A DNA stretch of 64,000 nucleotides from Candidatus Thorarchaeota archaeon (GTDB taxonomy: Archaea > Asgardarchaeota > Thorarchaeia > Thorarchaeales > Thorarchaeaceae). A program made the translations under genes and the position numbers. This document shows positions 32,995 through 42,901 of the stretch, piece by piece. The stretch is taken from assembly GCA_008080745.1 (NCBI GenBank), contig SHMX01000001.1:244617-308616 (forward strand), written 5' to 3'. A model generated the notes under the pieces. That model saw only the letters and a program-made list of their open reading frames with translations, searched no databases and was not told the DNA's origin. Numbering within the stretch: position 1 is the stretch's first letter; each line of letters opens with the position of its first letter.

Positions 32995-35331
32995 CTATCT
33001 ATTTCTAATTATTGCTCCTCCAAATACAACAATCACCACTAGTGATCCCATCAAAATCAACATATTGATGCTTTCCATTGAAAGGAGGGGTGCTGTACCA
33101 GTTACCTCGACAAACACAGTGTCATAGCTAGATAGACCCGATTCGTCAAAAAGCTCCAGAGTGAAATTATACGTTCCAGGAAACAAACCATCCACATTCT
33201 TGGATATGTTTGTACCATCCCACGATCCCTCTTCGATAACTGTGCCATTTTGATATATCCTGTAACTTGAAGGCGTAGAATCACCACACACCCATGTAAT
33301 AGTATTACCAGTGGTACCATATTCATAGGAAATATCATCGGGAAGAGTAATAGAAGGTGGTAAATTAGATTTAACATGAACCATTACAGAATGCGTGGAG
33401 ATTTGACCATAAAAACTAGATAACATAATAGTGTAGTTATAAGTGCCAATAGATAAGCTATCCAAGTCAATAACCACATCACTTCCATCCCAAATTTGCG
33501 ATGCAATAATACTATCATTCCTAATGATCAAGTACATCATCGGATAGGGATCACTACAAGTCCAGGTTAGCTTATTCCCCGTTGTTCCTTCCTCAATAAA
33601 GACATTATCCGGCCCACTCACACTTGGTGGATCTAATGCTAGTTTCCGAGGATTCTTCCAATAGAGAGGATTCTGAGTTAGTTCAGTAAACTCACCAGCT
33701 ATGTATTCGCTTACTATAAATGGACCAGATGTCACAAAGAATGTTTCAGCCGGGTCAGTCGGATCAGGATTCCATTCGTTCCATGCTGGAAAATTGGGAT
33801 CATTGAAAATATGTTTAGGAACGATAGGTTTCGTTGCTATAGTACTAAGATGCCAATAGGATACACTATTGAATTCAACTACTAGTGTGTATGGGTTCTT
33901 AGCATATGCAGCCACCATGTCAGTCAAATCAATACCGTATGGATTGCCAGAAGAATCACGATAGTAATTTAAAGTAAAGGCTGCATCTGATGCAGTGATT
34001 GGAAGTCCGTCACTCCAAGAAGCGTTTTGAATCATATTAAAAGTGAATCGAGTATGGTTCTCTGGTATCTCTGGGTAATCATCATGGGTCGCGGCTATAT
34101 AATTTTCACAAAGCCAACTAACAAGATTCCCATCTTCACCAATTCGGAATAATGAGTCCCATAACATATCGTTAATCTTTGCTGTGTAAGTAGATGAACT
34201 AGCCATAAAATTGAAGGTATCAACATCAAGTGGATTGCTTCTACGGAATATTCCACCGATTTTGGGTCCGACAGATTCTTTTCTATGGACCTTGTAGTTT
34301 GTCCAAAAACCCGGGACTTCTTCACTAGCATCGTTCACATAACCCTCGAACACATCGGTTCGATAGGCGGATAGGAGAATGTTCTCATAACATACAATTA
34401 TGGGACATTCATAGACAAAGATTCTCTGCATTTCAATAGCAGCTTCGTATACATCCTCATATTGAACACTATGGAGAAGTTGATCTCTCCAGCTATCATA
34501 TGATGCATTCCTGAAGTTGGGGAAGTTCCAGTATGGCGCATCGGCGTATTCAGACCAGTACTCGTAAGCAAGCCAATCAACATCGAAGTCGTTGAAACTT
34601 GAACCCATGAAGACTATGTCATAGTCCTCGTGGAAATATAACCTGTTCAAGTACTCGTAGAAGTCTGTTGGTACGGAGGTTGCATCGATGTTCAGAGCCA
34701 CTAGAGCCTCTTCGACCTTCTGACCGACTCCAACAGCAATATTAGACGATTGAGCAACTTCAATAAGAACATCAAAGTCATCGCCGTTTGGTGCTTCTAA
34801 CAAACCGTCATCATCGACATCAACAAAACCTGCATCAGCAAGTAGTTGAACACCCTCTGCAATATGACCCTCATAGTAATTGTAAGGCAATTGTCCCTCA
34901 ATAGAGAACGGATTGACCACTGGCACACACGAGTCCTGTGGTTGTGAGAGGCCATCCCATACATCGTCAGAGATTGCCTCTTTGTCTAACGCAAAGGCAA
35001 GGGCTCTTCGGAACGCGGTAATGTTGAATGGGTATTTGTCACAGTTGATCGTGACGTATCCGTATCCGTTCCTGAGTACATTGGCGACCTCGATATCATC
35101 AGCCTCTTCCAACTGTGGAAGGAAGCTGGGATCAATCATATCACCTATCAGGTCGATATCGTTTTCCTGTAAAGCTAGAATTTGTGCATCGTCTCCCTGA
35201 ATAACATTAAAGACTATTTTATCTACGTTTGGACCAAGATATTGTTCCGAACTAGTTGATGATACAAAGGGAATGAAACCCCCAATAAATAAGGAAGAAC
35301 ACAACAAGATAACTAGAAACTTATTTCTCAT
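32995..35331 (-). CDS. Family 5 solute-binding protein (peptide type) with two Ig-like repeats and a membrane anchor
   Basis: 778 residues. N-terminal signal sequence (FLVILLCSSLFIGGFIPFVS), then an SBP family 5 domain to about residue 560 (FRRALAFALDKEAISDDVWD, TRFTFNMIQNASWSDGLPIT, VVEFNSVSYWHLSTI). Two tandem Ig-like repeats follow, each starting near GTTGN and TW. The C-terminus is a membrane helix (INMLILMGSLVVIVVFGGAI) with basic tail. So it is a cell-surface anchored binder of peptide-like or other organic solutes. No permease or ATPase gene is adjacent. GAGGG stands before the ATG. The next gene is a shorter paralogue. Confidence 0.85.
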   Translation of the reverse strand: MRNKFLVILLCSSLFIGGFIPFVSSTSSEQYLGPNVDKIVFNVIQGDDAQILALQENDIDLIGDMIDPSFLPQLEEADDIEVANVLRNGYGYVTINCDKYPFNITAFRRALAFALDKEAISDDVWDGLSQPQDSCVPVVNPFSIEGQLPYNYYEGHIAEGVQLLADAGFVDVDDDGLLEAPNGDDFDVLIEVAQSSNIAVGVGQKVEEALVALNIDATSVPTDFYEYLNRLYFHEDYDIVFMGSSFNDFDVDWLAYEYWSEYADAPYWNFPNFRNASYDSWRDQLLHSVQYEDVYEAAIEMQRIFVYECPIIVCYENILLSAYRTDVFEGYVNDASEEVPGFWTNYKVHRKESVGPKIGGIFRRSNPLDVDTFNFMASSSTYTAKINDMLWDSLFRIGEDGNLVSWLCENYIAATHDDYPEIPENHTRFTFNMIQNASWSDGLPITASDAAFTLNYYRDSSGNPYGIDLTDMVAAYAKNPYTLVVEFNSVSYWHLSTIATKPIVPKHIFNDPNFPAWNEWNPDPTDPAETFFVTSGPFIVSEYIAGEFTELTQNPLYWKNPRKLALDPPSVSGPDNVFIEEGTTGNKLTWTCSDPYPMMYLIIRNDSIIASQIWDGSDVVIDLDSLSIGTYNYTIMLSSFYGQISTHSVMVHVKSNLPPSITLPDDISYEYGTTGNTITWVCGDSTPSSYRIYQNGTVIEEGSWDGTNISKNVDGLFPGTYNFTLELFDESGLSSYDTVFVEVTGTAPLLSMESINMLILMGSLVVIVVFGGAIIRNR
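34439..34560. repeat. Near-identical tract shared by the two binding-protein genes (copy 1)
   Basis: 99 bases (34439-34537) are identical to 36614-36712, and after one mismatch a further 22 match. The surrounding sequence differs at many silent sites, so the tract looks like recent gene conversion. Confidence 0.8.
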
Positions 35332-35439
35332 GTTTAGCCCTCACAATATGCGTATCAATAAATAACCTCGATAATAATATAAACTATTCTCTATTCCTTT
35401 TAACAATAATTTACTTGCCATCATCGAGTACACATGCAC

Positions 35440-37509
35440 CTAATGATTCTTTATGATGGCTGAACCAAAAGCTGCAATTACCACAAGTGAGCTTATTGTT
35501 ATGGCCATACTTAGACTAAATACTGGGATATTTAGCAAATCGTTTCTCCTGATGTGGACTAATACATCATCACTTGTTGATGATCCAAACCGAGTGGAAA
35601 GAATCAATGTGTAGTTGTATGTTCCATAAGAAAGCGAATCGAGACTGATGGAAACGTTAGTACCCTCTAAAACACCAGAGTCAATTAAACTGCCATCCCG
35701 TAGAATAGAATATTCACAGGGAACAGAACAACTGCAATTCCAAGTTAGCATTTTTCCTACTGTGCCTTCTGAAATGTATACATCATCCTGCCGTTCAATA
35801 TAGGGATTATCATCGCCAGTAACAGAGCTGCTACGATAATACGAGTTGTAAGTTAATTCAGCAAACTCACCTGGTACAAAATCATTAACAATGAAGGGGC
35901 CTGATGAAACAAAATACGGTTCATTGGGATCCGTTGGATCAGGATTCCATTCATTCCACGCTGGAAAATCAGGTTCAATAAAGATGTGTTTAGGAATAAT
36001 CGGTTTCAATGCTACTGCTGTTAGATGCCAGTATGATTCGGACTTGAATTCCACAACCATTTCACTAGGAGTTATAGAATATGCAGACATAATATCAGCA
36101 ATATCTGCACCAAGAGGATTCCCTGGTGCATTTCGATAATAGTTTAGCGAAAAGGCAACATCGTCTGCGGTAAGGGGACGACCATCAGACCAAACTAAAT
36201 CATCCCGCATTTGAAAGATGATACGTGTATGCTCATCCGGCACCTTTCTATTATCAGCATGGGTTTCAATATTATAAGATTCGGCTAACCAATGAATATA
36301 GTTGCCATCCGGGTCCATCCGGAGTAACGAGTCCCACATCATCTGATTCACAGTGTTGGCAAAGGAAGAAATCGAGGTCATGAAATTAAATGTGTCAATA
36401 TCAAAGGGAAGACTCCATCGGAGGTTACCTCCATAGGGTCCGCCTGCTGCATCTTTCAATCTGACCTGATAATTAGTCCACCAGTTTGGAACACCATCAT
36501 TCACATCATTTACAAAACCTACAAACCTATCGGTCCTATATGCAGAGAGAAGTACATTTTCGTAGCAAACTATAATTGGACACTCATAGACAAAGATTTT
36601 CTGCATCTCAATTGCAGCTTCGTATACATCCTCATATTGAACACTATGGAGAAGTTGATCTCTCCAGCTATCATATGATGCATTCCTGAAGTTGGGGAAG
36701 TTCCAGTATGGCTCATCGGCGTATTCAGACCAGTATTCATAAGCCAGCCAATCGACCGAATACTCGGAAAAGCTTGTGCTCATGTAAACAATATCATAAT
36801 CACCATGATGATATAGACGGCACAAGTAATCGTAGAAATAGGCACCTTTAGCTACGGCATCTATTCCAATACTTCTCATGGTTTCAGCAAAGAGTTCTCC
36901 TGTCCTTTCTGCAATACCTGACGATTGAGCGAGCTCGACTAGCACGTCGAAATCAGACCCATCGGGTGCCTCCCTAGAACCATCTTCATCAATATCAAAA
37001 AATCCTGCTGCATCTAATAGTGCATTGGCTTTTGCAAGATTACCCTCATAGTAGGTATAGGGTAATTGTCCTTCGATTGAAAAAGGATTGACCACTGGCA
37101 CACAGGAGTCCTGAGGTTGCGCAAGACCACTCCATATGTCATCACAGATTGCTTCTTTATCCAAAGCAAAGGCGAGAGCTCGACGAAAAGCAGTGATATT
37201 AAACGGGTATTTATCACAGTTGATCGAGAAATATCCATATCCATTTCGAAGTACATTAGCAATCTCAATATCCTCAGATTCCTCCAGTTGAGGTAGAAAA
37301 GAGGGGTCAATCATATCACCAACGAGGTCGATTTCATTATCCAATAGAGCAAGGACCTGGGCGTTATCTCCCGTTATGACTTTGTATGTTATTTTATCAA
37401 CATAAGGCCCATAGTATTGCATGGATGAATTAGCTGGAGCCAATAAAGGAATAGCACTTAGCATTAATACCAAACAACTACCATATACAATAGTATTTCG
37501 TAGCCGCAT
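35440..37509 (-). CDS. Family 5 solute-binding protein with one Ig-like repeat and a membrane anchor
   Basis: About 689 residues from ATG 37509 (AGAGGG upstream), a close paralogue of the preceding protein. Signal sequence (TIVYGSCLVLMLSAIPLLAP), SBP family 5 domain (FRRALAFALDKEAICDDIWS, TRIIFQMRDDLVWSDGRPLT), one Ig-like repeat of the GTVGKMLTWNC type, and a C-terminal helix (VFSLSMAITISSLVVIAAFG). It has one Ig repeat where its partner has two. A ~122-base stretch is almost identical at DNA level between the copies. With its partner it separates metV from metF on the same strand. Confidence 0.85.
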   Translation of the reverse strand: MRLRNTIVYGSCLVLMLSAIPLLAPANSSMQYYGPYVDKITYKVITGDNAQVLALLDNEIDLVGDMIDPSFLPQLEESEDIEIANVLRNGYGYFSINCDKYPFNITAFRRALAFALDKEAICDDIWSGLAQPQDSCVPVVNPFSIEGQLPYTYYEGNLAKANALLDAAGFFDIDEDGSREAPDGSDFDVLVELAQSSGIAERTGELFAETMRSIGIDAVAKGAYFYDYLCRLYHHGDYDIVYMSTSFSEYSVDWLAYEYWSEYADEPYWNFPNFRNASYDSWRDQLLHSVQYEDVYEAAIEMQKIFVYECPIIVCYENVLLSAYRTDRFVGFVNDVNDGVPNWWTNYQVRLKDAAGGPYGGNLRWSLPFDIDTFNFMTSISSFANTVNQMMWDSLLRMDPDGNYIHWLAESYNIETHADNRKVPDEHTRIIFQMRDDLVWSDGRPLTADDVAFSLNYYRNAPGNPLGADIADIMSAYSITPSEMVVEFKSESYWHLTAVALKPIIPKHIFIEPDFPAWNEWNPDPTDPNEPYFVSSGPFIVNDFVPGEFAELTYNSYYRSSSVTGDDNPYIERQDDVYISEGTVGKMLTWNCSCSVPCEYSILRDGSLIDSGVLEGTNVSISLDSLSYGTYNYTLILSTRFGSSTSDDVLVHIRRNDLLNIPVFSLSMAITISSLVVIAAFGSAIIKNH
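36614..36735. repeat. Near-identical tract shared by the two binding-protein genes (copy 2)
   Basis: Partner of 34439-34560; 36614-36712 is an exact 99-base match, and 36714-36735 matches again after one mismatch. Confidence 0.8.
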
Positions 37510-37608
37510 TTCAAGCCCTCTGGATCTTTTTATGATAATCATATTATCTTTTGTGAAAATATAGATAATACTTGTTGTTCACGAACCTACACATCGAAGA
37601 AGTTCAGA

Positions 37609-38259
37609 TTAGTTGTGGTGAATAGAATGAGGGCCTTTTGCCTGACTCCAGTCTCGAGATTCCCAGATTTTCTCAATATTTTCTAGTTTTCCAAGTTCCT
37701 TTAATCGCTCATAAATAAGATGCCAAGCACAATCGGTATCGGGGTCTCTTTCACACTTTCCATCCATCGAACCACCACAGGGCCCATTCATTATACCCTT
37801 GGAACAGCGTGTAATTGGACAAATCCCACCTGTGAGATGAAGGACACAATCGCCACACAAAGCACACTTCTCCTCATGATGAAATCTTTGGGGCATATCT
37901 CCAAGAAACTTTGAGTCAGTTGCAGGGAATGATTGAAGATTGGGTAAGAAATTCGTTAACGTCTGAGTTGCAACGCCACATGCTTGAACCAATACTGCAT
38001 CTGCTTTGCTTAGTTCCATCCGATGTTTTTCAAGCTCTTCCTTTAATGCACGGTGGTCACATATACCACCCTCAACCAGAATCTTTGCTAGGACCTTTTT
38101 TCCTCTATCCACAAGGAGATCCTCCATATCTTCAAGTTGAAGCCATCCACCCACATCACACATCTGAGCACAGCCAGTATCACCAAAGAGAACAATATTC
38201 TGATGACCTTCTAACATCTTGAGAATAATTTCAGGGGATTTTAGTTCCATGACTATCAT
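37609..38259 (-). CDS. metV: MetV: zinc-binding partner of methylene-tetrahydropterin reductase
   Basis: 216 residues of the methylene-tetrahydrofolate reductase C-terminal family. N-terminal Rossmann-like part NIVLFGDTGCAQMCDVGGWL, then ADAVLVQACGVATQTLTNFL. The Cys-rich C-terminal part has CALCGDCVLHLTGGICPITR, CSKGIMNGPCGGSMDGKCE and C-A-W, enough for iron-sulfur or zinc sites. In acetogens MetV binds MetF and links it to the electron donor. Expected partner: the MetF-like gene at 31963-32883. GGTG lies five bases before the ATG. Confidence 0.85.
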   Translation of the reverse strand: MIVMELKSPEIILKMLEGHQNIVLFGDTGCAQMCDVGGWLQLEDMEDLLVDRGKKVLAKILVEGGICDHRALKEELEKHRMELSKADAVLVQACGVATQTLTNFLPNLQSFPATDSKFLGDMPQRFHHEEKCALCGDCVLHLTGGICPITRCSKGIMNGPCGGSMDGKCERDPDTDCAWHLIYERLKELGKLENIEKIWESRDWSQAKGPHSIHHN

Positions 38260-38342
38260 CAGAACACCACATTATGAATTAGAGATGTTTTGAGCGTAAT
38301 AGGTTTTTTCAAGCAACAAAGTTATCCTGACCAATATTGATA

Positions 38343-39626
38343 TCATTCAATCATCGTGAAGGTGCCCTGAGGTAGTGTCTTTGCCAGCTTTTGAGCCACA
38401 CTCAAAGGAAGATATGCCTCTACATGGATATTGCCAGTCTTGTAGTCTTCCACTTCAACATCGCCCACCTCATGAAGCCACGAGATTAGTGACATGCTCT
38501 CATCACCATAATCGAGTTCAAGACGGTATAGTGAGAGGGGAGGAAGTTCTGCCTCAATAGCCTGAATCAGTACATTTAGAGCAATCTGCTCTTTTGCTGA
38601 AATGGGTATAATTTGGTCGTACTCTGTTGAAAGAATACTAATCCGTTCGGAAACTTGCTCCTTTTCAATGAGATCAATCTTATTCAGGGCAACAATGATT
38701 GGAATGCCATTCACCCCAACCTCCTTGAACGTATCGCGAGAAGCATTGGCTTTTCGAATCATCTCAGGTATTGAATCAGAGGCATCAATGACCAAGACAA
38801 TTACATCTGCATCTCCGATCTCCATTAGTGTGGTGTGAAACGCATCCAGAAGTGAGGAAGGCAAATCACTGATGAACCCGACCGAGTCAGAAAGAACAAC
38901 TTGTCTTCCAGGCAGGTCGAACTCTGCGGTTTTTGTCGAGAGGGTCGTGAATAGCTTGTCAGCAATTTCTACGGTAGAGCCAGTCATAGCTCTATGCAGC
39001 GTACTCTTTCCAGCATTTGTATAGCCAGCTAATGTAACCTCAAGAAATCCCTTGCTGACTCGCTTCTGTTTTTTCAGTTCTTGTACTTGTGCGATTTTCT
39101 CAAGTTTCTTTTGGATGATAGCAATTCGTCTTCTGATTTCTTTGATTCGCATGTTTAAGAGATCTTCACCAGCTCCAATCTGTTCAGCAATCGGACGATC
39201 TCCAGTATGTTCTTTTTGTAATCGTTTTCGTATCTGATGTCGTTCGAAAGGTAATTCATATCTCAATCTGGCCTGCTCAATTTGCAACTTTGCTTGTTGA
39301 GTCTGAGCATGCTTATCGAATATTTCCAATATTACCTGATTTCTATCACGAACCTCCACATCCCAGGCTTCCATCAATCTGTAGATCTGACTAGAAGATA
39401 ACATATGAGAAAACAACACAACATCGGGTTCGTTGATTTCAATCCATGTAGCAATCTCTTCTACTTTTCCGCTGCCAATTCCAAATCTTGCAGATGGAGG
39501 CGATACAACATCAAAGAAGCCTAATATCGAGTATCCAGCTGTCTTTGCGATTGATTCGAATTCTTCAAGCAAATCCGGTTCGTCGTACTTTCGACGCTGA
39601 ACGAGTAGTGCTGTTGGTTTATACAT
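38343..39626 (-). CDS. hflX: GTPase HflX
   Basis: About 427 residues from ATG 39626; an upstream extension of the frame to 39671 is not conserved. N-terminal HflX domain (TALLVQRRKYDEPDLLEEF, RFGIGSGKVEEIATW, VRDRNQVILEIFDKHAQT), a coiled linker (EIRRRIAIIQKKLEKIAQV), then the G domain with GYTNAGKSTLHRAMTG (G1), SDSVGFI (DxxG variant), NKID (G4) and SAKE (G5). HflX binds the large ribosomal subunit and splits stalled ribosomes in bacteria; the archaeal role is probably similar. It stands alone, divergent from tgtA. Confidence 0.93.
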   Translation of the reverse strand: MYKPTALLVQRRKYDEPDLLEEFESIAKTAGYSILGFFDVVSPPSARFGIGSGKVEEIATWIEINEPDVVLFSHMLSSSQIYRLMEAWDVEVRDRNQVILEIFDKHAQTQQAKLQIEQARLRYELPFERHQIRKRLQKEHTGDRPIAEQIGAGEDLLNMRIKEIRRRIAIIQKKLEKIAQVQELKKQKRVSKGFLEVTLAGYTNAGKSTLHRAMTGSTVEIADKLFTTLSTKTAEFDLPGRQVVLSDSVGFISDLPSSLLDAFHTTLMEIGDADVIVLVIDASDSIPEMIRKANASRDTFKEVGVNGIPIIVALNKIDLIEKEQVSERISILSTEYDQIIPISAKEQIALNVLIQAIEAELPPLSLYRLELDYGDESMSLISWLHEVGDVEVEDYKTGNIHVEAYLPLSVAQKLAKTLPQGTFTMIE

Positions 39627-39728
39627 CAGTATTGAAATAGAATGTTCTTTCTTAAACCGTTTGGAGTGCACATTGACTATAGCAAAAGGTTCTTTGAGGG
39701 ACTGAGAAACATTTTGATGGGATTATAG

Positions 39729-41759
39729 ATGAGCCGCTTTGAAATTCGTTCAAAAGATGGAATGGCCCGTTTAGGTATATTTGCAACAGAACATGGAAAA
39801 GTTCGAACCCCCCTACTTATGCCCGTTGTACATCCAGCCAAGTCATCAATCACACCTAAACAGCTAAAAGATGAATTTGGATTTCAAATGGTTATCACCA
39901 ACTCGTATATAATCAAATCCAAGGACAGATTTCGAGAGAAGGCACTAGCAGAAGGGGTGCACGGTCTTATCGATTTTGAGGGCCCCGTAATGACAGATTC
40001 GGGCACATTTCAAATGTACTTCCACAGTCTACCGGAAGAAGAGATTGACCCCATAGAGATTATTGACTTTCAAAGAAACATAGGAACCGACATTGGAACC
40101 ATTCTAGATGCGTTCTCTGAACCGAATGTGGGTAGAGAGCAGGTGGAGAGAGATGTAGAGATCTCTTTAGAACGTGCAAAAATATCAGTTGACAGAAAAG
40201 ATAAGATGTTACTTGCAGGTACGATTCAAGGAGGGGTATATCCAGATCTTAGAGAGTATTCCGCAAAAAAGATGGCATCCATGAATTTTGACATTCATCC
40301 CATTGGAGGGGTGGTGCCATTGATGGAGAACTATAGATATGCAGACATTGTTCGAATAACTCTTGCCTCAAAAAGACATCTGCCCTATAATCGACCAGTA
40401 CATCTCTTTGGATGCGGTCACCCAATGTTCCTTGCTCAAGCTGCCTTTCTTGGCTGTGATTTCTTTGATTCTGCATTATATGCCAAATTCGCTGATACTG
40501 ACCGTTTTGTTATGCCCACAGGAACAATGCATCTTGAGAACCTTAGAGAGCTCCCCTGTGAATGCCCAGTATGTAGTAGTCACTCTGCGGATGACCTTAG
40601 ACAGATGAAAAGGGAAGAGAGGTCTCTGCAACTCATGCGTCATAATCTGTATATCACTATAGGTGAGATGAAGAGAGTTAGACAGGCAATTGTTGATGGA
40701 AAACTCTTTGAGCTTGTTGCAGTTCGTGCTAGAGGGCATCCCAATCTCTTTGATGCATTACAAATTATGTTGGAGTACTGGGAACAAATCGAGAGAGAAT
40801 ATCCTATTGCAAATAGTACTTCAATCCTCTACACTGGAAAAGAGAATGCGAGGCATCCCATCATTCAAAGATTCCACCAAAGAATCATAGAGAGATATCC
40901 ACATCGACAAACCAAGCAGTTGTTGCTTTTTCCAGATATCGGAGGAAGACCATTCTTTGAAACCGCACCACTCCCAATTCAGGAAGTTAGAAAGACAGAG
41001 TCCAATGAATTATTGCTCTTCTTTGTTACTCCAACCGGAATAATACCCTGGGAATTGGAGCACGTATATCCAGCTCAACAATGTATCTATCCCGAAAATC
41101 TAGATTTAGAAACCATATCAACTGTGGGAGAAAAACTTCAAGATGTCTTGAGAATAATTGATGTGGAGAAAATAGTTTGGATAGAAAGATCAGATCCAAT
41201 GAACCAAGTCTATGAAAGTCTGAAGGATAACACTCTAGTGGAATCAGTCAAGACGGTAACAGAGGGACTAGAAGAACTCAGTATCGAATCGGATTCAGAA
41301 AAGGATTGGACTAAGAGAAAACTCGAGACGATATTAGCGCACCAGTGGAATCTAAGTGTCAGCTTCGAAGAAATCTCCAACTGGGAGATATCCATGTCAA
41401 AAGGAACAGGAAAGATGCGTCATATCAAGATGAATGATGAGATTCTTTTCACAGTAGTACCAACAACGGGTACACTCTCACCTACTTACACAGGAGGAAA
41501 AGAATTGCAAAAGTTAGGTATTGGACGCGATTACATTGTAGTCATTGACGATGAAATTTCAGAATACATCGTTGGTGGAAAGTCTGCTCTAGCGAAGTTT
41601 GTTACAAAGGCAAGTCCTAATCTTCGTCCTGGTGAGGAGGTATTGATAGTAGATAGCTCAGACACGTTACTAGGAACAGGGAAATCTGTTCTAAGTGGAC
41701 CCGAGATGCTGGCTATGAGCCGCGGTGTGGCAGTCACAACCAGACATTCTAAGGACTAG
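39729..41759 (+). CDS. tgtA: Archaeosine tRNA-guanine transglycosylase
   Basis: 676 residues, the full archaeal form. The catalytic TIM barrel has DSGTFQMY with Asp90 and the nucleophile candidate in FFDSALYAKFAD (Asp247). The zinc site CECPVC lies near residues 278-283 with a following His. The C-terminal part holds the archaeal C1-C3 domains, ending in a PUA domain (TGGKELQKLGIGRDYIVVID, ALAKFVTKASPNLRPGEEVL). It exchanges guanine-15 of tRNA for preQ0, the first step to archaeosine. Its stop overlaps the convergent ABC ATPase gene by four bases. Confidence 0.96.
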   Translation: MSRFEIRSKDGMARLGIFATEHGKVRTPLLMPVVHPAKSSITPKQLKDEFGFQMVITNSYIIKSKDRFREKALAEGVHGLIDFEGPVMTDSGTFQMYFHSLPEEEIDPIEIIDFQRNIGTDIGTILDAFSEPNVGREQVERDVEISLERAKISVDRKDKMLLAGTIQGGVYPDLREYSAKKMASMNFDIHPIGGVVPLMENYRYADIVRITLASKRHLPYNRPVHLFGCGHPMFLAQAAFLGCDFFDSALYAKFADTDRFVMPTGTMHLENLRELPCECPVCSSHSADDLRQMKREERSLQLMRHNLYITIGEMKRVRQAIVDGKLFELVAVRARGHPNLFDALQIMLEYWEQIEREYPIANSTSILYTGKENARHPIIQRFHQRIIERYPHRQTKQLLLFPDIGGRPFFETAPLPIQEVRKTESNELLLFFVTPTGIIPWELEHVYPAQQCIYPENLDLETISTVGEKLQDVLRIIDVEKIVWIERSDPMNQVYESLKDNTLVESVKTVTEGLEELSIESDSEKDWTKRKLETILAHQWNLSVSFEEISNWEISMSKGTGKMRHIKMNDEILFTVVPTTGTLSPTYTGGKELQKLGIGRDYIVVIDDEISEYIVGGKSALAKFVTKASPNLRPGEEVLIVDSSDTLLGTGKSVLSGPEMLAMSRGVAVTTRHSKD

Positions 41760-42889
41760 CTTTGTGAATACAAGGGATGTCCGGGTATTTTTCTAAGAGC
41801 ATCAACTCCACCTAGAGGTAGAACCATTATGTCTTCACGGGGAGCATATAGATCTATTTTCTCGCCTTCGAAAAGATTGACATCAGGAGGGAGGGATGCA
41901 ACCGCTGATGTTTCACCAACATTGAAGAAGACCTCGACATTGCTTCCAATGTAAACCACCTGAGTAACAACACCAGAGATCTCATTGTTTTTGGGATCCG
42001 TAGAGGTCAAGAATAGATCTTCTGGCCTAACAGCACAACGTACTTCTTCTCCTATCTCGAATGGATACCCTTCCACTGGTGTTCTACCTGAAACGACCTG
42101 ACCATCGTTCAATTCAACATTGATGAAATCTCCAAGTGATTTGATTTTCCCATCAAAGAATGTGCATTTTCCAATAAAATCAGCCACAAAGAGCGTCTGA
42201 GGTTCTGCATAGATTTCTCTAGGAGGCCCATACTGTTGGATATAGCCCTTATCCATGACAGCAACCATATCGGAAATACTGAGAGCTTCTACTTGGTCAT
42301 GAGTGACATATACTGTTGTGATTCCAAGCTCACCTTGGATTCTGAGAATTTCCTCACGCATCTCATTCCTAAGTTTGGCATCCAGATTCGATAGAGGTTC
42401 ATCAAGGAGTAATACATCCGGTTCGATAACAAGAGCCCTCGCTAGTGCAACACGTTGTTGCTGACCGCCACTAAGCTGATGCGGTGTACGATCACCAAGA
42501 CCCTGCATGCGGACCAGCTCTAATGCTTCATTAACTCTCCGTATGATAGCATCTTTGGTGTATCGTTTTCCATCAACTCGTTTCATCTTCAGACCATAAG
42601 CAATGTTGTCAAACACCGTCATATGTGGCCAAAGTGCATAGTTCTGGAAACACATTCCTGTATTTCGTTCATTTGGAGGGATGTCTGTTACATCCACATC
42701 ATCAAAGTATATTCTACCATAATCAGGCTCATAGAATCCAGCTATCAGCCGGAGCAGAGTTGTCTTTCCACAACCTGATGGGCCGAGAAGAGTGGACAAT
42801 TTGCCATCTTGAAGGTCCATATTGACGTCATCTGTTGCAACCACTTCACCGAAGGTCTTCCGAACTTTTTCTATATGTATTGTAACCAT
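41756..42889 (-). CDS. ABC importer ATPase (FbpC/PotA type)
   Basis: About 377 residues. Walker A GPSGCGKTTLL, Q-loop NYALWPHMTVFDN, signature LSGGQQQRVALARAL, Walker B VLLLDEPLSNLD, switch His in VTHDQ. The C-terminal TOBE domain (VRCAVRPEDLFLTSTDPKNN) is typical of MOI/iron/putrescine-type ATPases. The start is ATG 42889 (or GTG 42898). It is the last gene of a binding protein-permease-ATPase operon, with 3-12 bases between permease and ATPase. Confidence 0.92.
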   Translation of the reverse strand: MVTIHIEKVRKTFGEVVATDDVNMDLQDGKLSTLLGPSGCGKTTLLRLIAGFYEPDYGRIYFDDVDVTDIPPNERNTGMCFQNYALWPHMTVFDNIAYGLKMKRVDGKRYTKDAIIRRVNEALELVRMQGLGDRTPHQLSGGQQQRVALARALVIEPDVLLLDEPLSNLDAKLRNEMREEILRIQGELGITTVYVTHDQVEALSISDMVAVMDKGYIQQYGPPREIYAEPQTLFVADFIGKCTFFDGKIKSLGDFINVELNDGQVVSGRTPVEGYPFEIGEEVRCAVRPEDLFLTSTDPKNNEISGVVTQVVYIGSNVEVFFNVGETSAVASLPPDVNLFEGEKIDLYAPREDIMVLPLGGVDALRKIPGHPLYSQS

Positions 42890-42901
42890 CAGCCTCACTT
42901 C

